Shown here: one piece after another, positions 10,953 through 23,421 of the stretch
Layout: each line of letters opens with the position of its first letter
Position numbering within the stretch: position 1 is the stretch's first letter
DNA from: Aegilops tauschii subsp. strangulata
Lineage: Eukaryota; Streptophyta; Magnoliopsida; Poales; Poaceae
DNA: 64,000 nt
NCBI RefSeq assembly: GCF_002575655.3
Contig: NC_053041.3
Coordinates: 119,442,318 to 119,506,317 of the forward strand
Direction of reading: 5' to 3'
The notes under the pieces: model-generated
The model's input: the letters and a program-made list of their open reading frames with translations, nothing else
Databases searched by the model: none
Told to the model about the DNA's origin: nothing
Translations under genes and position numbers: made by a program

Positions 10953-13334
10953 CTCATCTTACCATGTGCACAATTATAGCAAGTAAATCAATTCAAAGTA
11001 GATTCTTTTGGTCGGTACAATCTTGCGTACTGAAATCAAGAAGCCTAGTAATGTGAAATCATGAATAAGTCAATTGAGAAAATCCAGTGTGTACATTGGA
11101 CTTTCTACACATTTTTAAGACAGTATGTTGATTAGTGCAAAGCTGGAAGCACAACAAGATTAGAAAAAATCCACACCTTCAATTTTTTTTGTCTCTACGA
11201 CTAAAAAATGGTCAACAAGTCACCGCCAAAGATGTAGCAATCAAATAGGAAATGTGTAAACAACATACACAACATATGTACAGGGCTCTTGTGTTTTATG
11301 GTGCTATCATAAAACAGTAGGCATTCCCTACTACATTCTTCTTGATAACTTTAGATGCATCAAAGAATAAATGCCTGTCACTACATGAAGTGTAGGAAAG
11401 TACTAACTAAAATTATAATAAAAATAGAGATGGCGTCTCATGGCTTGCCGCTCAATGCCATATGATGCTACCGTATGCTTTATCAATCATCAAATTGGTA
11501 GATGGCATAATTAGTTGTGAAACTAATTTAGGATACTTAGCGGGCCTCTTGCCACTGAATTCCTTTCTGAATGATTCCCGACCAAATCTGGCTGCATAAC
11601 TTTTGGAAAACCGAATAGTAATCTCTTCAATAAGAATCTGAGAGTGGTATCTTCATATCTGTTATAACAGTCCTTGTAAAATGTTCCTAACAACATCTTG
11701 TACATAAAAAAACACACTTCAACCATATATATATTTCCACATCAAGAATTTTCTGACATCATACATCACTGCATCCATACACCAGCATACTTGTCGGACA
11801 ATAACCAACCTGTAGTCATACATACAAGTTAGATATTGGAGTTCCCCGATACATCTGAAATACAAACACACTAATTACTCGAATTCAAGAATTACTAAAC
11901 TTAGAGGTGGGAACAAAGCTTTTGATCAACATTGCGATACACAACAGCAACCATAGGAGCAGTGTTGATTAAAAGAATTTACAGATTCAGAACTTGCCAC
12001 TCAAAAGTGAGATTGACATATTTAGCAGAGAACATCTCATTCATATATAGAAATTTTGATTTAGAGACAGCTCCACCTCCTGCTCATGTTCATCTGTAGC
12101 CGTCAACAACTCAAAGAAGATGACGAAAAGATAGCAATATGTACTAACTGAAGAACGTAGGATGGAACTGAACAAAATGACCTTATTGTGCTTCTAGCAC
12201 ACATAATTACAGAACTAAACATTTGCTTCTAGCACAGAAAAACAGAATTCTTTAAACATAAGATAATTGCCTAATTTTCTACGGAACCTGTGCTTTGGTT
12301 CTTGATCCTTTCTTCGCATTATATAAGTCTAAAATTATGTAATACAATGCTATGAAGTAAAATATACCCGTTTCATCCTTCTCAGGTCTGCTTTATTATT
12401 CATCATCCAGTGACAATTACTTTTCTCCAAAGTAAGAGCTTGTATTATTTTTACCATGAATAAAATACGCCTTCTAATATAGGAGGTCATCACTAATCAT
12501 CCCATTTAGGTATAGCAAATATAAATTGCTCTACTCACTAAAGAAGAGGAGAGAAGAAAATAGATCACTCAAAAAATACAGAGGTATAACTTCAGAAATC
12601 CAAGGACTGACAAACCCTGAGATATGTTGGTAAAATAACTCCTGATATGCTGGTAAAATAACTTTTTCCTTGAGATATGTAGGCCCATAAATCATATCTT
12701 TAGGTTGCAAAATGACTTCTTCCCTGTGTGAAGGTAATTTCATGCCTATATTGGTAATGTTTCAAATAAAAAATTATCTCGAAGCAACACAATTTCCTAA
12801 ATTAATTTACATGTATGGTAAAGATGCATTACACAACAATCTATGTTAGTTCAGCAACTTAAGCTTGAAGATGTTTCGCTAGAATCGCTACAGCTATCTA
12901 TACAAAAATTAATTCAGTATAAACCTGTTGTATGAGCTTGAAAAAGTAGCCGCAGTAGATTAAATAGCCGAAGGAAGGATCGAAGGATATATAATTAAGT
13001 AGACTCTAATCTCGCCGCCTCAAGATTGGCAACAGGGGTACCCAGCTCTGGTTGGCTCATGGTAACAACTCCATGGTAGATCCAGTCATCAAGCAGTCTT
13101 AACCATGGCCTAAATTTGAAGAAAATTCATTCACTACACCTACCAAATGAAGGCCTTACTAAGAAAATAAACATCACTATACTAGAAAAATTAATGTAAC
13201 CAACTTTAAAAAACAACTATATCATTCTGACCGACTTTGCTCAAACACGAACAGACTCCAAACCACTTTTTATGTCATTATTAGTTCTAAAAGGAGTGAT
13301 AGAAGACTGCTGGAGGTACAAATAAGAATCATTT
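10953..13334. other. AT-rich stretch, no confident gene
   Basis: No long frame or recognised family. A short minus-strand frame at 11523-11726 (with the motif KRLLFGFPKVMQPDL) and the segment at 12531-12743 have protein-like composition but no identifiable domain. This is the host sequence into which the solo LTR and the large nest were inserted. Confidence 0.4.
12995..13109 (-). CDS. Possible terminal exon of an unrecognised gene
   Basis: On the minus strand a pyrimidine-rich acceptor (cttcaaatttag) precedes an open frame reading PWLRLLDDWIYHGVV and ending at a TAA at 12995-12997. Composition is protein-like, but no other exon could be linked with certainty. Similarity to the 'WL..LD.WI..G' stretch of gamma-tubulin complex proteins is suggestive only; the residues after it do not fit. 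Confidence 0.2.
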
Positions 13335-15068
13335 TGTTGGGGAACGTAGTAATTTCAAAATTTTCCTACGCACACGCAAGATCATGGTGATGCATAGCAA
13401 CGAGAGGGGAGAGTGTTGTCCACGTACCCTCGTAGACCGACAGCGAAAGCGTTATCACAACGCGGTTGATGTAGTCGTACGTCTTCACGATCCGACCGAT
13501 CAAATACCGAACGTACGGCACCTCCGAGTTCTACACATGTTCAGCTCGATGACGTCCCTCGAACTCCGATCCAGCCGAGTGTTGAGGGAGAGTTTCGTCA
13601 GCACGACGGCGTGGTGACGATGATGATGTTCCACCGACGCAGGGCTTCACCTAAGCTCCGCAACGGTATTATCGAGGTGTAATATGGTGGAGGGGGCACC
13701 GCACACGGCTAAAATATCGTATATCAAGTGTGTATAGAGGTGCCCCCCTGCCCCCGTATATAAAGGAGCAAGGGGGAGGCCGGCTGCCCTAGGCGCGCCA
13801 AGGAGAGGGGGGGAGTCCTCCTCCTAGTAGGAGTAGGACTCCCCTTTCCTAGTCCTACTAGGAAAAGAAGGGGGGAAGGAAAGAGAGGGAGAGGGAGAGG
13901 GAAAGGGGCTGCGCCCCCCTCTCCTAGTCCAACTAGGACTCCTCCTGGGAGGGGGCGCACCACCTCCTGGCTGCTGCCCTCTCTCTCCCCTCGAGGCCCA
14001 CTAAGGCCCAATACTTCCCCGGGGGGTTCCGGTAACCCTCCGGCACTCCGGTTTAATCCGAAACTTCTCCGGAACACTTCCGGTGTCCGAATATAGTTGT
14101 CCAATATATCAATTTTTATGTCTCGACCATTTAGAGACTCCTCGTCATGTCCGTGATCACATCCGGGACTCCGAACAACCTTCGGTACATCAAAACATAT
14201 AAACTCATAATATAACTGTCATCGTAACTTTAAGCGTGCGGACCCTTCGGGTTCGAGAACTATGTAGACATGACCGAGACACCTCTCCGGTCAATAACCA
14301 ATAGCGGGACCTGGATGCCCATATTGGCTCCCACATATTCTACGAAGATCTTTATCGGTCAGACCGCATAACAACATACGTTGTTCCCTTTGTCATCGGT
14401 ATGTTACTTGACCGAGATTCGATCGTCGGTATCTCGATACCTAGTTCAATCTCGTTACTGGCAAGTCTCTTTACTCGTTCCGTAATACATCATCCCACAA
14501 CTAACTCATTAGTCACAATGCTTGCAAGGCTTATAGTGATGTGCATTACCGAGTGGGCCCAGAGATACCTCTCCGATAATCGGAGTGACAAATCCTAATC
14601 TCGAAATACGCCAACCCAACAAGTACCTTTGGAGACACCTGTAGAGCACCTTTATAATCACCCAGTTACGTTGTGACGTTTGGTAGCACACAAAGTGTTC
14701 CTCCGGTAAACGGGAGTTGCATAATCTCATAGTCATAGGAACATGTATAAGTCATGAAGAAAGCAATAGCAACATACTAAATGATCGGGTGCTAAGCTAA
14801 CGGAATGGGTCAAGTCAATCACGTCATTCTCCTAATGAGGTGATCCCGTTAATCAAATGACAACTCATGTCTATGGCTAGGAAACATAACCATCTTTGAT
14901 TAACGAGCTAGTCAAGTAGAGGCATACTAGTGACACTTTGTTTGTCTATGTATTCACACATGTATTATGTTTCCGGTTAATACAATTCTAGCATGAATAA
15001 TAAACATTTATCATGATATAAGGAAATATATAATACTTTATTATTGCCTCTAGGGCATATTTCCTTCA
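13335..15068 (-). mobile_element. Solo LTR, Angela/BARE1-type copia, TSD CATTT
   Basis: It begins TGTTGGGGAACGTAG and ends ATATTTCCTTCA, which on the minus strand gives the familiar ..GGAAATATGCCCTAGAGG start of this family. Identical CATTT lies at 13330-13334 and 15069-15073. At 1734 bp with a flanking duplication and no internal region, it is a solo LTR left by recombination between two LTRs. Frames inside it are not genes. Confidence 0.9.
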
Positions 15069-15073
15069 CATTT

Positions 15074-15191
15074 CATATTACAAATAGAACATACCTTTGC
15101 ATCAGTAAATGTCGATTTGCAATACATTCAGACATCCAATAGATCCAGAGTGTGACATAATTATAATTGTAGACAACATGGTATCAGTTGC
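15074..15191. other. Short host segment between two insertions
   Basis: Unique sequence that joins 10953-13334 on the left and 48776-49215 on the right once the insertions are removed. Its minus strand has a short open stretch ending in a possible aag|gtatgt donor near 15105, not assigned to a gene. Confidence 0.3.
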
Positions 15192-16717
15192 AGATGACCC
15201 ACAAGTAAAGGGGATCTATCGTAGTCCTTTCGATAAGTAAGAGTGTCGAACCCAACGAGGAGCAGAAGGAAATGACAAGTGGTTTTCAGAAAGTTATTCT
15301 CTGCAAGTACTGAAATTATGGGTGACAGATAGTTTTGTGATAAGATAAATCATAACGGGTGACAAGTAAATAAAGTAACTAAGGTGCAGCAAGGTGGCCC
15401 AATCCTTTTTGTAGCAAAGGACAAGCTTGGACGAACTCTTATATAAAGCAAAGCGCTCCCGAGGACACATGGGAATTGTTGTCAAGTTAGTTTTCATCAT
15501 GCTCATATGATTCGCGTTCGTTACTTTGATAATTTGATATGTGGGTGGACCGGTGCTTGGGTGCTGACCTTCCTTGGACAAGCCTCCCACTTATGATTAA
15601 CCCCTCTCTCAAGCATCCGCAACTACGAAAGAAGAATTAGGGTAAACCTATCCATAGCATGAAACATATGGATCCAAATCAGCCCCTTACGAAGCAACCC
15701 ATAAACTAGGGTTTAAGCTTCTGTCACTCTAGCAACCCATCATCTACTTATTACTTCCCAATGCCTTCCCCTAGGCCCAAATAATGGTGAAGTGTCATGT
15801 AGTTGACATTCACATAACACCACTAGAGGAAATGACAACATACATCTCATCAAAATATCGAACGAATACCAAATTCACATGATTACTTATAACAAGACTT
15901 CTCCCATGTCCTCAGGAACAAAAGTAACTACTCACAAAGCATATTCATAATCATAATCACAGGAGTATCAATTATCATTAAGGATCTGAACATATGATCT
16001 TCCACCGAATAAACCAACTAGCATCAACTACAAGGAGTAATCAACACTACTAGCAACCCACAGGTACCAATCTGAGGTTTTGGGACCAAGATCGAATACA
16101 AGAGATGAACTAGGGTTTGAGAGGAGATGGTGCTAGTGATGATGTTGATGGAGATTGACCTCCTCTCGATGAGAGGATCATTGGTGATGACGATGGCGAC
16201 GATTTCCCCCTCCCGGAGGGATGTTAATTTTCCCGACAAAACAGCTCCGTTGGAGCCCTCGATTGGTTCTGCCTAGGTTCCACCTCGAGACGGTGGCACT
16301 TCGTCCCGAAAGTTTCCTTCTGATTGTTTCCAAGTCAAAACACACCATATAGCCAAAGATGTGCACCGAAGGCCTGCCAGGGGGCCCACAAGATCGGGGG
16401 TCGCGCCCAGGGGGTAGGGCGCGCCCTCCACCCTTGTGGCTAGCTGGTGGCCCCCCTCTGGTATTTTTCGCCCAGTATTTTTTATATATTCCAAAAACAT
16501 GCTCCGTGAAGTTTCAGGACTTTTGGAGTTGTGTAGAATAGGTCTCTAATATTTGCTCCTTTTTCGGTCGAGAATCCCTGCTGCCGGCATTCTCCCTCCT
16601 CATGTAAACCTTATAAAATAAGATAGAAAAGGCATAAGTATTGTGATGTAATGTGTAATAACAGCCCATAATGCAATAAATATCAATATAAAAGCATGAT
16701 GCAAAATGCACGTATCA
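15192..16717 (-). repeat. 3' LTR of the Athila-like element
   Basis: It pairs with 47251-48770. On the minus strand it starts TGATACGTGCATTTTGC and ends in CATCT rather than CATCA; the terminal base appears mutated, since the target duplication confirms the border. A polypurine tract (TTGGGGGAG on the minus strand) abuts it at 16718-16727. Confidence 0.88.
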
Positions 16718-18152
16718 ACTCCCCCAATTTTAGACCTCGCTTGTCCTCAAGCGAAAGCCGATATCGATAAATATGTCCACGTGTTTAGATATAGAGGTGT
16801 CGATAAAATAAAATATGGGCATGAGGGCATCATGATCATCTTTAGAACAGCAACATATAATGCCATATAATTTCTTATGCTAGAGTAACAATTCGTTCAC
16901 AAAGTAAAGTATGAATCAGAAACTTTATTGAAAACTAACAAACTATGATCTCAGTCATTGAAGCAATTGTAATTTATCATAACATCAGAAAGAGTCAATA
17001 TAAGAGCTTTTGAGCAAGTCCACATACTCAACTATCATTTAATCTTTCACAATTGCTAACACTCACGCGATACTTATGGGTACAAAGCTTCAATCGGACA
17101 CAGAGAAAGACAGGGGCTTATAGTTTTGCCTACCAACCTTTCACCTCAAGGATAATGTCAACAATAATACTTTATGATAACCTATATTCGAGTGGATATA
17201 TATATCCGGATCTCTCCAACATATAGTGCTTGCCAAAGGAAAAAGTATAAAAAGGAAAGGTGATGATCACCATGACTCTTGAATAAGGGTAGGAGATAAA
17301 AGTAAAAGATAGGCCCTTCGCAGAGGGAAGTAGAGATTGTCATGCGCTTTTATGGTTGGATGCACAAAATCTTAATGCAATAGAACGTCACTTTATATTG
17401 CTGCTTGTGATAAGGACCTTTATTATGCAGTCCGTCGCTTTTATTTCTTCCATATCACAAGTTCGTATAAAGCTTATTTTCTTCACATTAATAGATCATA
17501 CATATTTAGATAGCGATTTTTATTGCTTGCACCGATGACAACTTACTTGAAGGATCTTACTCAATCCATAGGTAGGTATGGTGGACTCTCATGGCAAAAC
17601 TGGGTTTAGGGATGTTTGGAAGCACAAGTAGTATCTCCACTTGGTGCAAAGAATTTGGCTAGCATGAGAGGGAAAGGCAAGCTCAACATGTTGGATGATC
17701 CAAGACAATATAACTTCTATTCGGATATAGGAAAATATAACCCATTATGTTGTCTTCCTTGTCCAACATCAAACTTTTAGCATGTCATATTTTAATGAGT
17801 GCTCACAATTACAAAAGATGTCCAAGATAGTATATTTATATGTGAAGCCTCTCTTTCTTTATTACTTCCTATTAATTGCAACAATGACCAAAACTATGTT
17901 TGTCAACTCTCAACAACTTTTATTCATCACACTCTTTATATGTGAAGTCATTACTCTCCATAAGATCAATATATGATTCCTTTATTTCTTTTTTATTCTT
18001 TCTTTCATTTGATTCCCTCGAGATCATAGCAAGAAAGCAAAGCCCTCAACTCAAAACTACTCTTTATAATATAACTCATGGACTCGATTACATAGAGGGA
18101 ACATAAAGCAAACCTCAAGGCTAGATCATACCAAAAACTTTATTCTACTAGA
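16718..18152 (-). other. Non-coding 3' region of the Athila-like element
   Basis: This lies between the polypurine tract and the last recognisable frame. It is AT-rich with no domain recognised on either strand. Confidence 0.5.
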
Positions 18153-18469
18153 TCAAGATATAACCAAAAGGATCAAACTAAGAAAACGATAAAGGTAAAG
18201 GTGTGATGGTGATACGATACTGGGGCACCTCCCCCAAGCTTGGCAATTGCCAAGGGGAGTGCCCATACCCATGTATTTATGTCTCTTTCTTCGGAGGTGA
18301 TGATGATGGGGTCGTTGATGAAGAGGTTTGTCGTCCATCTTCCAAGGCATACGCTCACCATCATAGAAAGATGAGCGGGTCACCGGGATCCTCAAATCTG
18401 CAACCAAACTCATCCTCTTGAATCTATATTCATACTCACAGTTTTGGTTTTGCAGGTCATAGATATGGG
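18153..18469 (-). pseudogene. C-terminal piece of the 3' frame of the Athila-like element
   Basis: The minus frame reads YDLQNQNCEYEYRFKRMS and onward to a stop near 18153. It continues the frame that ends at 29211 on the other side of the Tat-1 insertion; the two halves meet at the target duplication. The protein has a coiled-coil character. Its function is not known to me; such a frame is common in wheat elements of this type. Confidence 0.65.
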
Positions 18470-18950
18470 TGTCAGTGTCAAAACCGGCGGATCTCGGGTA
18501 GGTGGTCCCGAACTGTGCGTCTAAGGTCGATGGTAACAGGAGACAGGGGACACAATGTTTACCCGGGTTCGGGCCCTCTCTATGGAGGTAGTACCCTACT
18601 TCCTGTTTGATTGATCTTGATGAATATTAGTATTACAAGAGTTGATCTACCACGAGATCGTCATGGCTAAACCCTAGAGGTCTAGCTTGTATGACTATGG
18701 TAAGGTATATATCTTCTCTCCGTACTAAGTCCTCCAGTATATATAGACACCGGGAGGATCTAGGGTTACACCAGGTCGGTTAGAAAGAAGGGAATCTACA
18801 TATTTGGCCGCCAAGCTTGCCTTCCACGCCAAGGAGAGTCCCATTCGGACACGGGTGCACTCTTCGGTATTCGTATCTTCACAGCCCATCAGTCTGGCCC
18901 ATGGCTAACAGGACGGACGCCCGAGGACCCCTTAGTCCAGGACTCCCTCA
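18470..18950 (-). repeat. 3' LTR of Tat-1
   Basis: It starts TGTCAGTGTCAAAACC and ends GACTCCCTCA; its partner is 28730-29210. The purine tract AGGGGCTAC (minus strand) lies directly next to it at 18951-18959. Confidence 0.9.
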
Positions 18951-19349
18951 GTAGCCCCTGAACCTGGCTTCAATGACAAGGTATCCGGCACGTAGATCTG
19001 TCTTCGGCATTGCAAGGCGGGTTCCTCCTTCCGAACTCCAAAATAGTCTTCGGACGTATTGACGTGTCCGGACCTGTAACACACACACCACACACAACCG
19101 TAGAGAGAATATAATTTTTACACGAGCCCAATCCGCTGACAACTTTTTGTAATCATGACATCACGTCTGCCCGGTCACAATTTCGAACCGTTTTGCCATT
19201 GGCACGTCTTGTCAAAGCAGAGATCGTGTCCCCTTATTGTGGGATACTCATCAATACGAGCGTGGGTAACCCAACCGTACCATTTACACAGTCCTTGGGA
19301 ATAGGCGAGTTCTAAGGCGAGTGGGGAGGCGTTCAATATTCACTGCCTT

Positions 19350-19356
19350 TATAAGG
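19350..19356 (+). promoter_or_regulatory. TATA-like box before the Tat-1 antisense frame
   Basis: TTATAAG stands about 118 bp upstream of the ATG at 19469, followed by a CT-rich leader (cccccttcttctcccacgcc). Equivalent boxes precede the antisense frames of Tat-2 and Tat-3. Confidence 0.45.
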
Positions 19357-19468
19357 GGATAAGGATTCCCCCTTCTTCTCCCACGCCTTCTCTCTTCCTC
19401 CGCCCTTCCAATCTTGAGCTCCAGCGCCCAAGTTCTCATCTTCTACCCACTCAAGCTAGCACTCAACC

Positions 19469-20175
19469 ATGTCCGGATCCGGAGGTCAAGGCAAGTGGAT
19501 GGTCTCCTCCGTCAGGGAGAAGGACATTACTAAGCTTCGGGCGGCCGGGTACTTGGCGAAGGAAATCGCCCACCGTCTTCCAGCCCAGGGGCAAATCGTC
19601 CCGACGTCGAAGCCCAACGAGAGGGTGGTATTCATCCCTCATTTCCTTCACGGGCTAGGGTTTCCACTCCATCCTTTCGTCCGCGGGCTGATGTACTATT
19701 ACGGGATAGACTTCCATGATCTATCCCGAACTCTTTCCTCAATATCTCGGCGTTCATCGTCGTGTGTGAGGCCTTCCTCCGCATCCAACCCCACTTCGGG
19801 CTGTGGCTCAAAGTCTTCAATGTGAAGCCGAAGGTGGTGGATGGCCAGCATGCGGAGTGCGGAGGAGCCATGATGAATAAGCTGTCCAATGTCTCCTGCC
19901 CGAAAGGCACTTTCGTGGAGACTGTCAAGGAATGGCAGAAGCAATGGTTCTACATTACAGAACCCCGCGGCACCAACTGGGCCGCAGCTGCCGAATTCAA
20001 CCCCGGTGCTCCAAGGCGGCTCACCTCCTGGGTCGAGAAGAGCCCGAACTGGTGTTCACCACACGAGCTGATAGCACTGCAGACGCGCGTTCAAAGCATG
20101 GTGGACAAGGATGTCAAACTTGTTGATATAATCCAGGTGATGCTAGTTCACCGGATTCTCCCGTGCCAAAGTTGA
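19469..20175 (+). pseudogene. Tat-1 antisense protein, PF04195-like N-terminal part, frameshifted
   Basis: It starts MSGSGGQGKWMVSSV. The stretch ERVVFIPHFLHGLGFPLHPF is characteristic of the 'putative gypsy type transposon' domain found in grass elements. The frame shifts near 19730 (from GIDFHDLS to a frame with VCEAFLRIQPHFGLWLK) and continues to 20175 with VKEWQKQWFYITEPRG. The same block order occurs in the Tat-3 counterpart (58766). It lies antisense to gag and protease of its own element. Its biochemical role is unknown. Confidence 0.7.
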
Positions 20176-20414
20176 AGCCTCCCGCTATGGAAGTTCAATC
20201 CGAAGAAGCACCATACCCTGAAGAGGCTCTTCGAGACGACTCACAAAGATGCCTGGAAGTTGCTCTTCAAGGGCAACGAGATACCGCCAGCCACGGATTC
20301 GGATAGTGGGCACGACATTAACCACCCCGCCAGCGAGGTGAGTTTCCAACACGTCCTCTACTTGTTTGCTTCAAGGAGGATATCTGAACTTTTACTGTCA
20401 TTGCTTCTTCAGGA

Positions 20415-22350
20415 ATGGATGGAGATGACGATGATGATGAGGAGGAGAACAACCCTCCCCCTAATGAGGGAAGGAAGAAGAGGGCGGCCTCCACGAACCT
20501 GGAGGCGGGGACGCCCAAGAAGGGGAAGGGCTCCTTCGCGGATAACTCCGCGTGGGACGTCGACAGCAGTCCGGAGCGACACCCCTGCACCAAGCCTCAA
20601 GCTGCATCGTAAGTGCTATGACTCCCGCATACCCATATGTCCAGCCTCTCATCTTTAATGTATTGACATGGTTAATTATGCTATTGCAGTCCGGCCCAAG
20701 ACAGCTCCCAGCGATCCTCATCAAGAGGTTTGTTGGACTCAAAGGAGATGGCCAGCGAGACACCGCCGGCCGCTTACTCTCCCAAGACCAAAGGAGACGA
20801 TGAGGTGGTCTCCCAATGGACCTTCCCAGGCCGGGGAGAGGCTCAGGAGGCGCCCGAAGGCGAAGCCCCCGTCGCCGAACACCAGGGGGAGCCAATCCCC
20901 CAGGAGACTGGGGATGAGGGCCATATTCAGTTTGGCCCTCAACCGGACTTGATTCCGGAGACCGATACGGCTCCAGAATCCGGCACGCAACCTCCTTCGA
21001 AAGAAGGGGGTATGCCTATTCCACCGGTGACCCCTGTCCAACCAGGGGCACCAGGTAATCTGCTGGAAGCGCTGCGAGGCGCTTCCATTGTGGAAAAGCA
21101 CTGTGTTCTTATGGGCACGGTGATTGAAAGGGTTCAGTCCGCCAAGAGCAGACTAACCGAAGCTTGCAGCAGCCTGCTGACAGGTTTTGAGGTAAGCGAC
21201 GCAAAAAGAGAAAATCCCAATATAGACAGTAGCCCCTGAGACACTGTCCGGTGTTTCGGAAAGAAAAAGCCAGACAGAGGATCAATCCTTTATTGCAGAA
21301 AACTAACTAAATTTGTCTAGAATGAATATGCAGGCGTCTCTGCTGGCCGCGGCCTCACATGCTGCCGAAGTCTCCGAACTGAAGCGGAGACTGGAGTAGG
21401 CCAAGGAGGAGCTCGGCCAGGTGAAGAGGCAGCTCCAGGAGAATCAAGGTATGTAATAACCCGTGAAATATTCGGAAAGGGTAAGATTATATATACTGAC
21501 CGAAGTGTCATGATATGTATAGGAGCAGCGACCGAGGTCGAGGCCCTGAACAAGGCCTTGGCCGAAGCCGAGGGGAAGGCTGTCCAGGAGCAGGCCGCCC
21601 GTAAGAAGCTCAAGGCCCGGGTCAATGAGGTCCAACAAGAGCTCCAGGACGCGGTGAGGAAGTGTGAGACCTTGGAGCGCGATGCGTTGGTTCGAGAGAC
21701 CGAACTCGCCAAGGCTCGTCAGAGCGTGGAGACGGCCCGGAATGAGGCCCAGGGCGCCCTGCAAGAGATCCAGGAGGCCAGGAAGATTGCAACGGGTAAG
21801 GCATTTAGTATGCAAAGCTAGTATATGAAGAAGAAGTATTTCTTACTAACCCGAATTCGGAGTTCTCCACGAGCCTTCACAGATCTGCCGTGCAGTGTGT
21901 CTGACGCCGCGGAGTTCTTTCGAGCCGAAGAAGGGAGCTCCATGGAGAAATTGTTCTGGTCGCAGTATCTTGTGCTAGAGCATCCCGTGCCCTTCACCGA
22001 TCAGCTGAAATAGCTGGTGGAGCTGCATAGGGTGGCCGAACTAGCCATGAAGGATTTGATAATCCGGCTATAGCCAGCCAAAGCTATGCCCGGCAGCTAC
22101 TTCAGACTCATGAAGCGGCTGGTGAACGCTTGTCCTTGGCTGGACGTCGTCAAGTGATCGGCCTGTATTGAGGGTGCGCGCATGGCCTTCGCCCGTTGCA
22201 AGATGTGGTGGGTGAAGATGGACGCCGTCGAGCTGACCAGGGGGCCGCCAGAGGGCAAGGAGCACCGCACACCCGAGCGCTATTTTGCGGATGTCCTAGA
22301 GGGGTCTCGCATTGTAGCAGCGCAGTGTGGGCAAGACATTATTTTCGAAT
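20415..22350 (+). pseudogene. Tat-1 antisense protein, downstream exons with coiled coil
   Basis: Open pieces at 20415-20612, 20670-21220, 21330-21440, 21523-21795 and about 21880-22350 are separated by intron-like gaps with GT and AG borders. The fourth piece has a strong coiled-coil pattern (EVEALNKALAEAEGKAVQEQ). The last piece holds at least three nonsense codons (TAG, TAG, TGA) but then reads PERYFADVLEGSRIVAAQC, so it was once coding. The Tat-3 copy has the same pattern. Confidence 0.55.
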
Positions 22351-23421
22351 GAATACATTCATGTTGTCTTTGCCTTGAATGATGAAACAAAGTTTGTTTG
22401 TAATATAATGCTTGTTATGTTTTAGTTTTTTCCTCCTGTGCGGCCTTGTTGTATGAAATCTGAGGGTTGGCCAGACGCCGGCTTCTGCCCCCACGTAGGT
22501 AGTACGGAGGTGTTCGGGATGGAATCTAAACAATCTTGATCCAATTATATGGTCCTTAAAGGAGTTGTTTAGCGCAACGGACCAGGCAATCAGACTATGC
22601 GGCTTGAACGCCCTCACTTAGCCATAGGAGTTTCACAATAAAACATGTGCGCAGCCCCTAGTATCCGAACCAGAGTGCTATGAGCGTCTGATCGGGAAGT
22701 GCCGATCCTTTACGTAATGCGGGAGAAATCTCCAATGATTTGCAACCTCCAAATAGCTGACCGGCTCTCGTCGTATCATGACAGTCAGTTTTCGACTTTC
22801 TCTACTGAGGTGCTCCTTTGGATAAACCAGGGCACAATCGCAGTAGTTCTCCCTTTACTACCTTAGCCGATATAGGGGAACATAAGGTAGCAAGCACAGG
22901 AGCTGGGCAACCCAACTATTGACCAAACACATGATTCGGAGCCAATGCATATACTGCTAAATTCGGGGTGCTGAACTATACTGTAAAAGTGTTTGGACTT
23001 TTGTTGCCATGTTGTGGGGTGCTATGAAGCCCCTGGCAAGTTGGAACACCCCGAGTGTACGGGTGCTATCTGATAGAATTACCAGAAAGAAAAAAGCAAA
23101 AAGAAAGAAAAAAGGACGAAGCAGTGGTAAGCTAAAGCCATGGAAATTTGGGCCGCAAACTGTTTCTATTATAATTTCATTGGTGCATTAAAGCGCATTT
23201 ATACAAGTAGTGCAACAAGCTGAAAGGCTATTTACTATGCCTTCACCAAGAGAGAGCTGCGTATGGGTCCTGAAGATAGGTAAAGGGATCGTTAAAGAGA
23301 CCACCTAAGAGTTTTCCAGTCCGTCCATGCTTCTTGTTGTCTTGGTGTGTTTGTCCTTCAAGAGGACCAATGAGCAGGCCGCCAGGAAAGGCTTGCAAAA
23401 ATGAAAAATAAAAGAAGAAAG

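Noticed and set aside
13384..14736. Short frames inside 13335-15068
   Set aside because: This is a copia-type LTR, which is non-coding.
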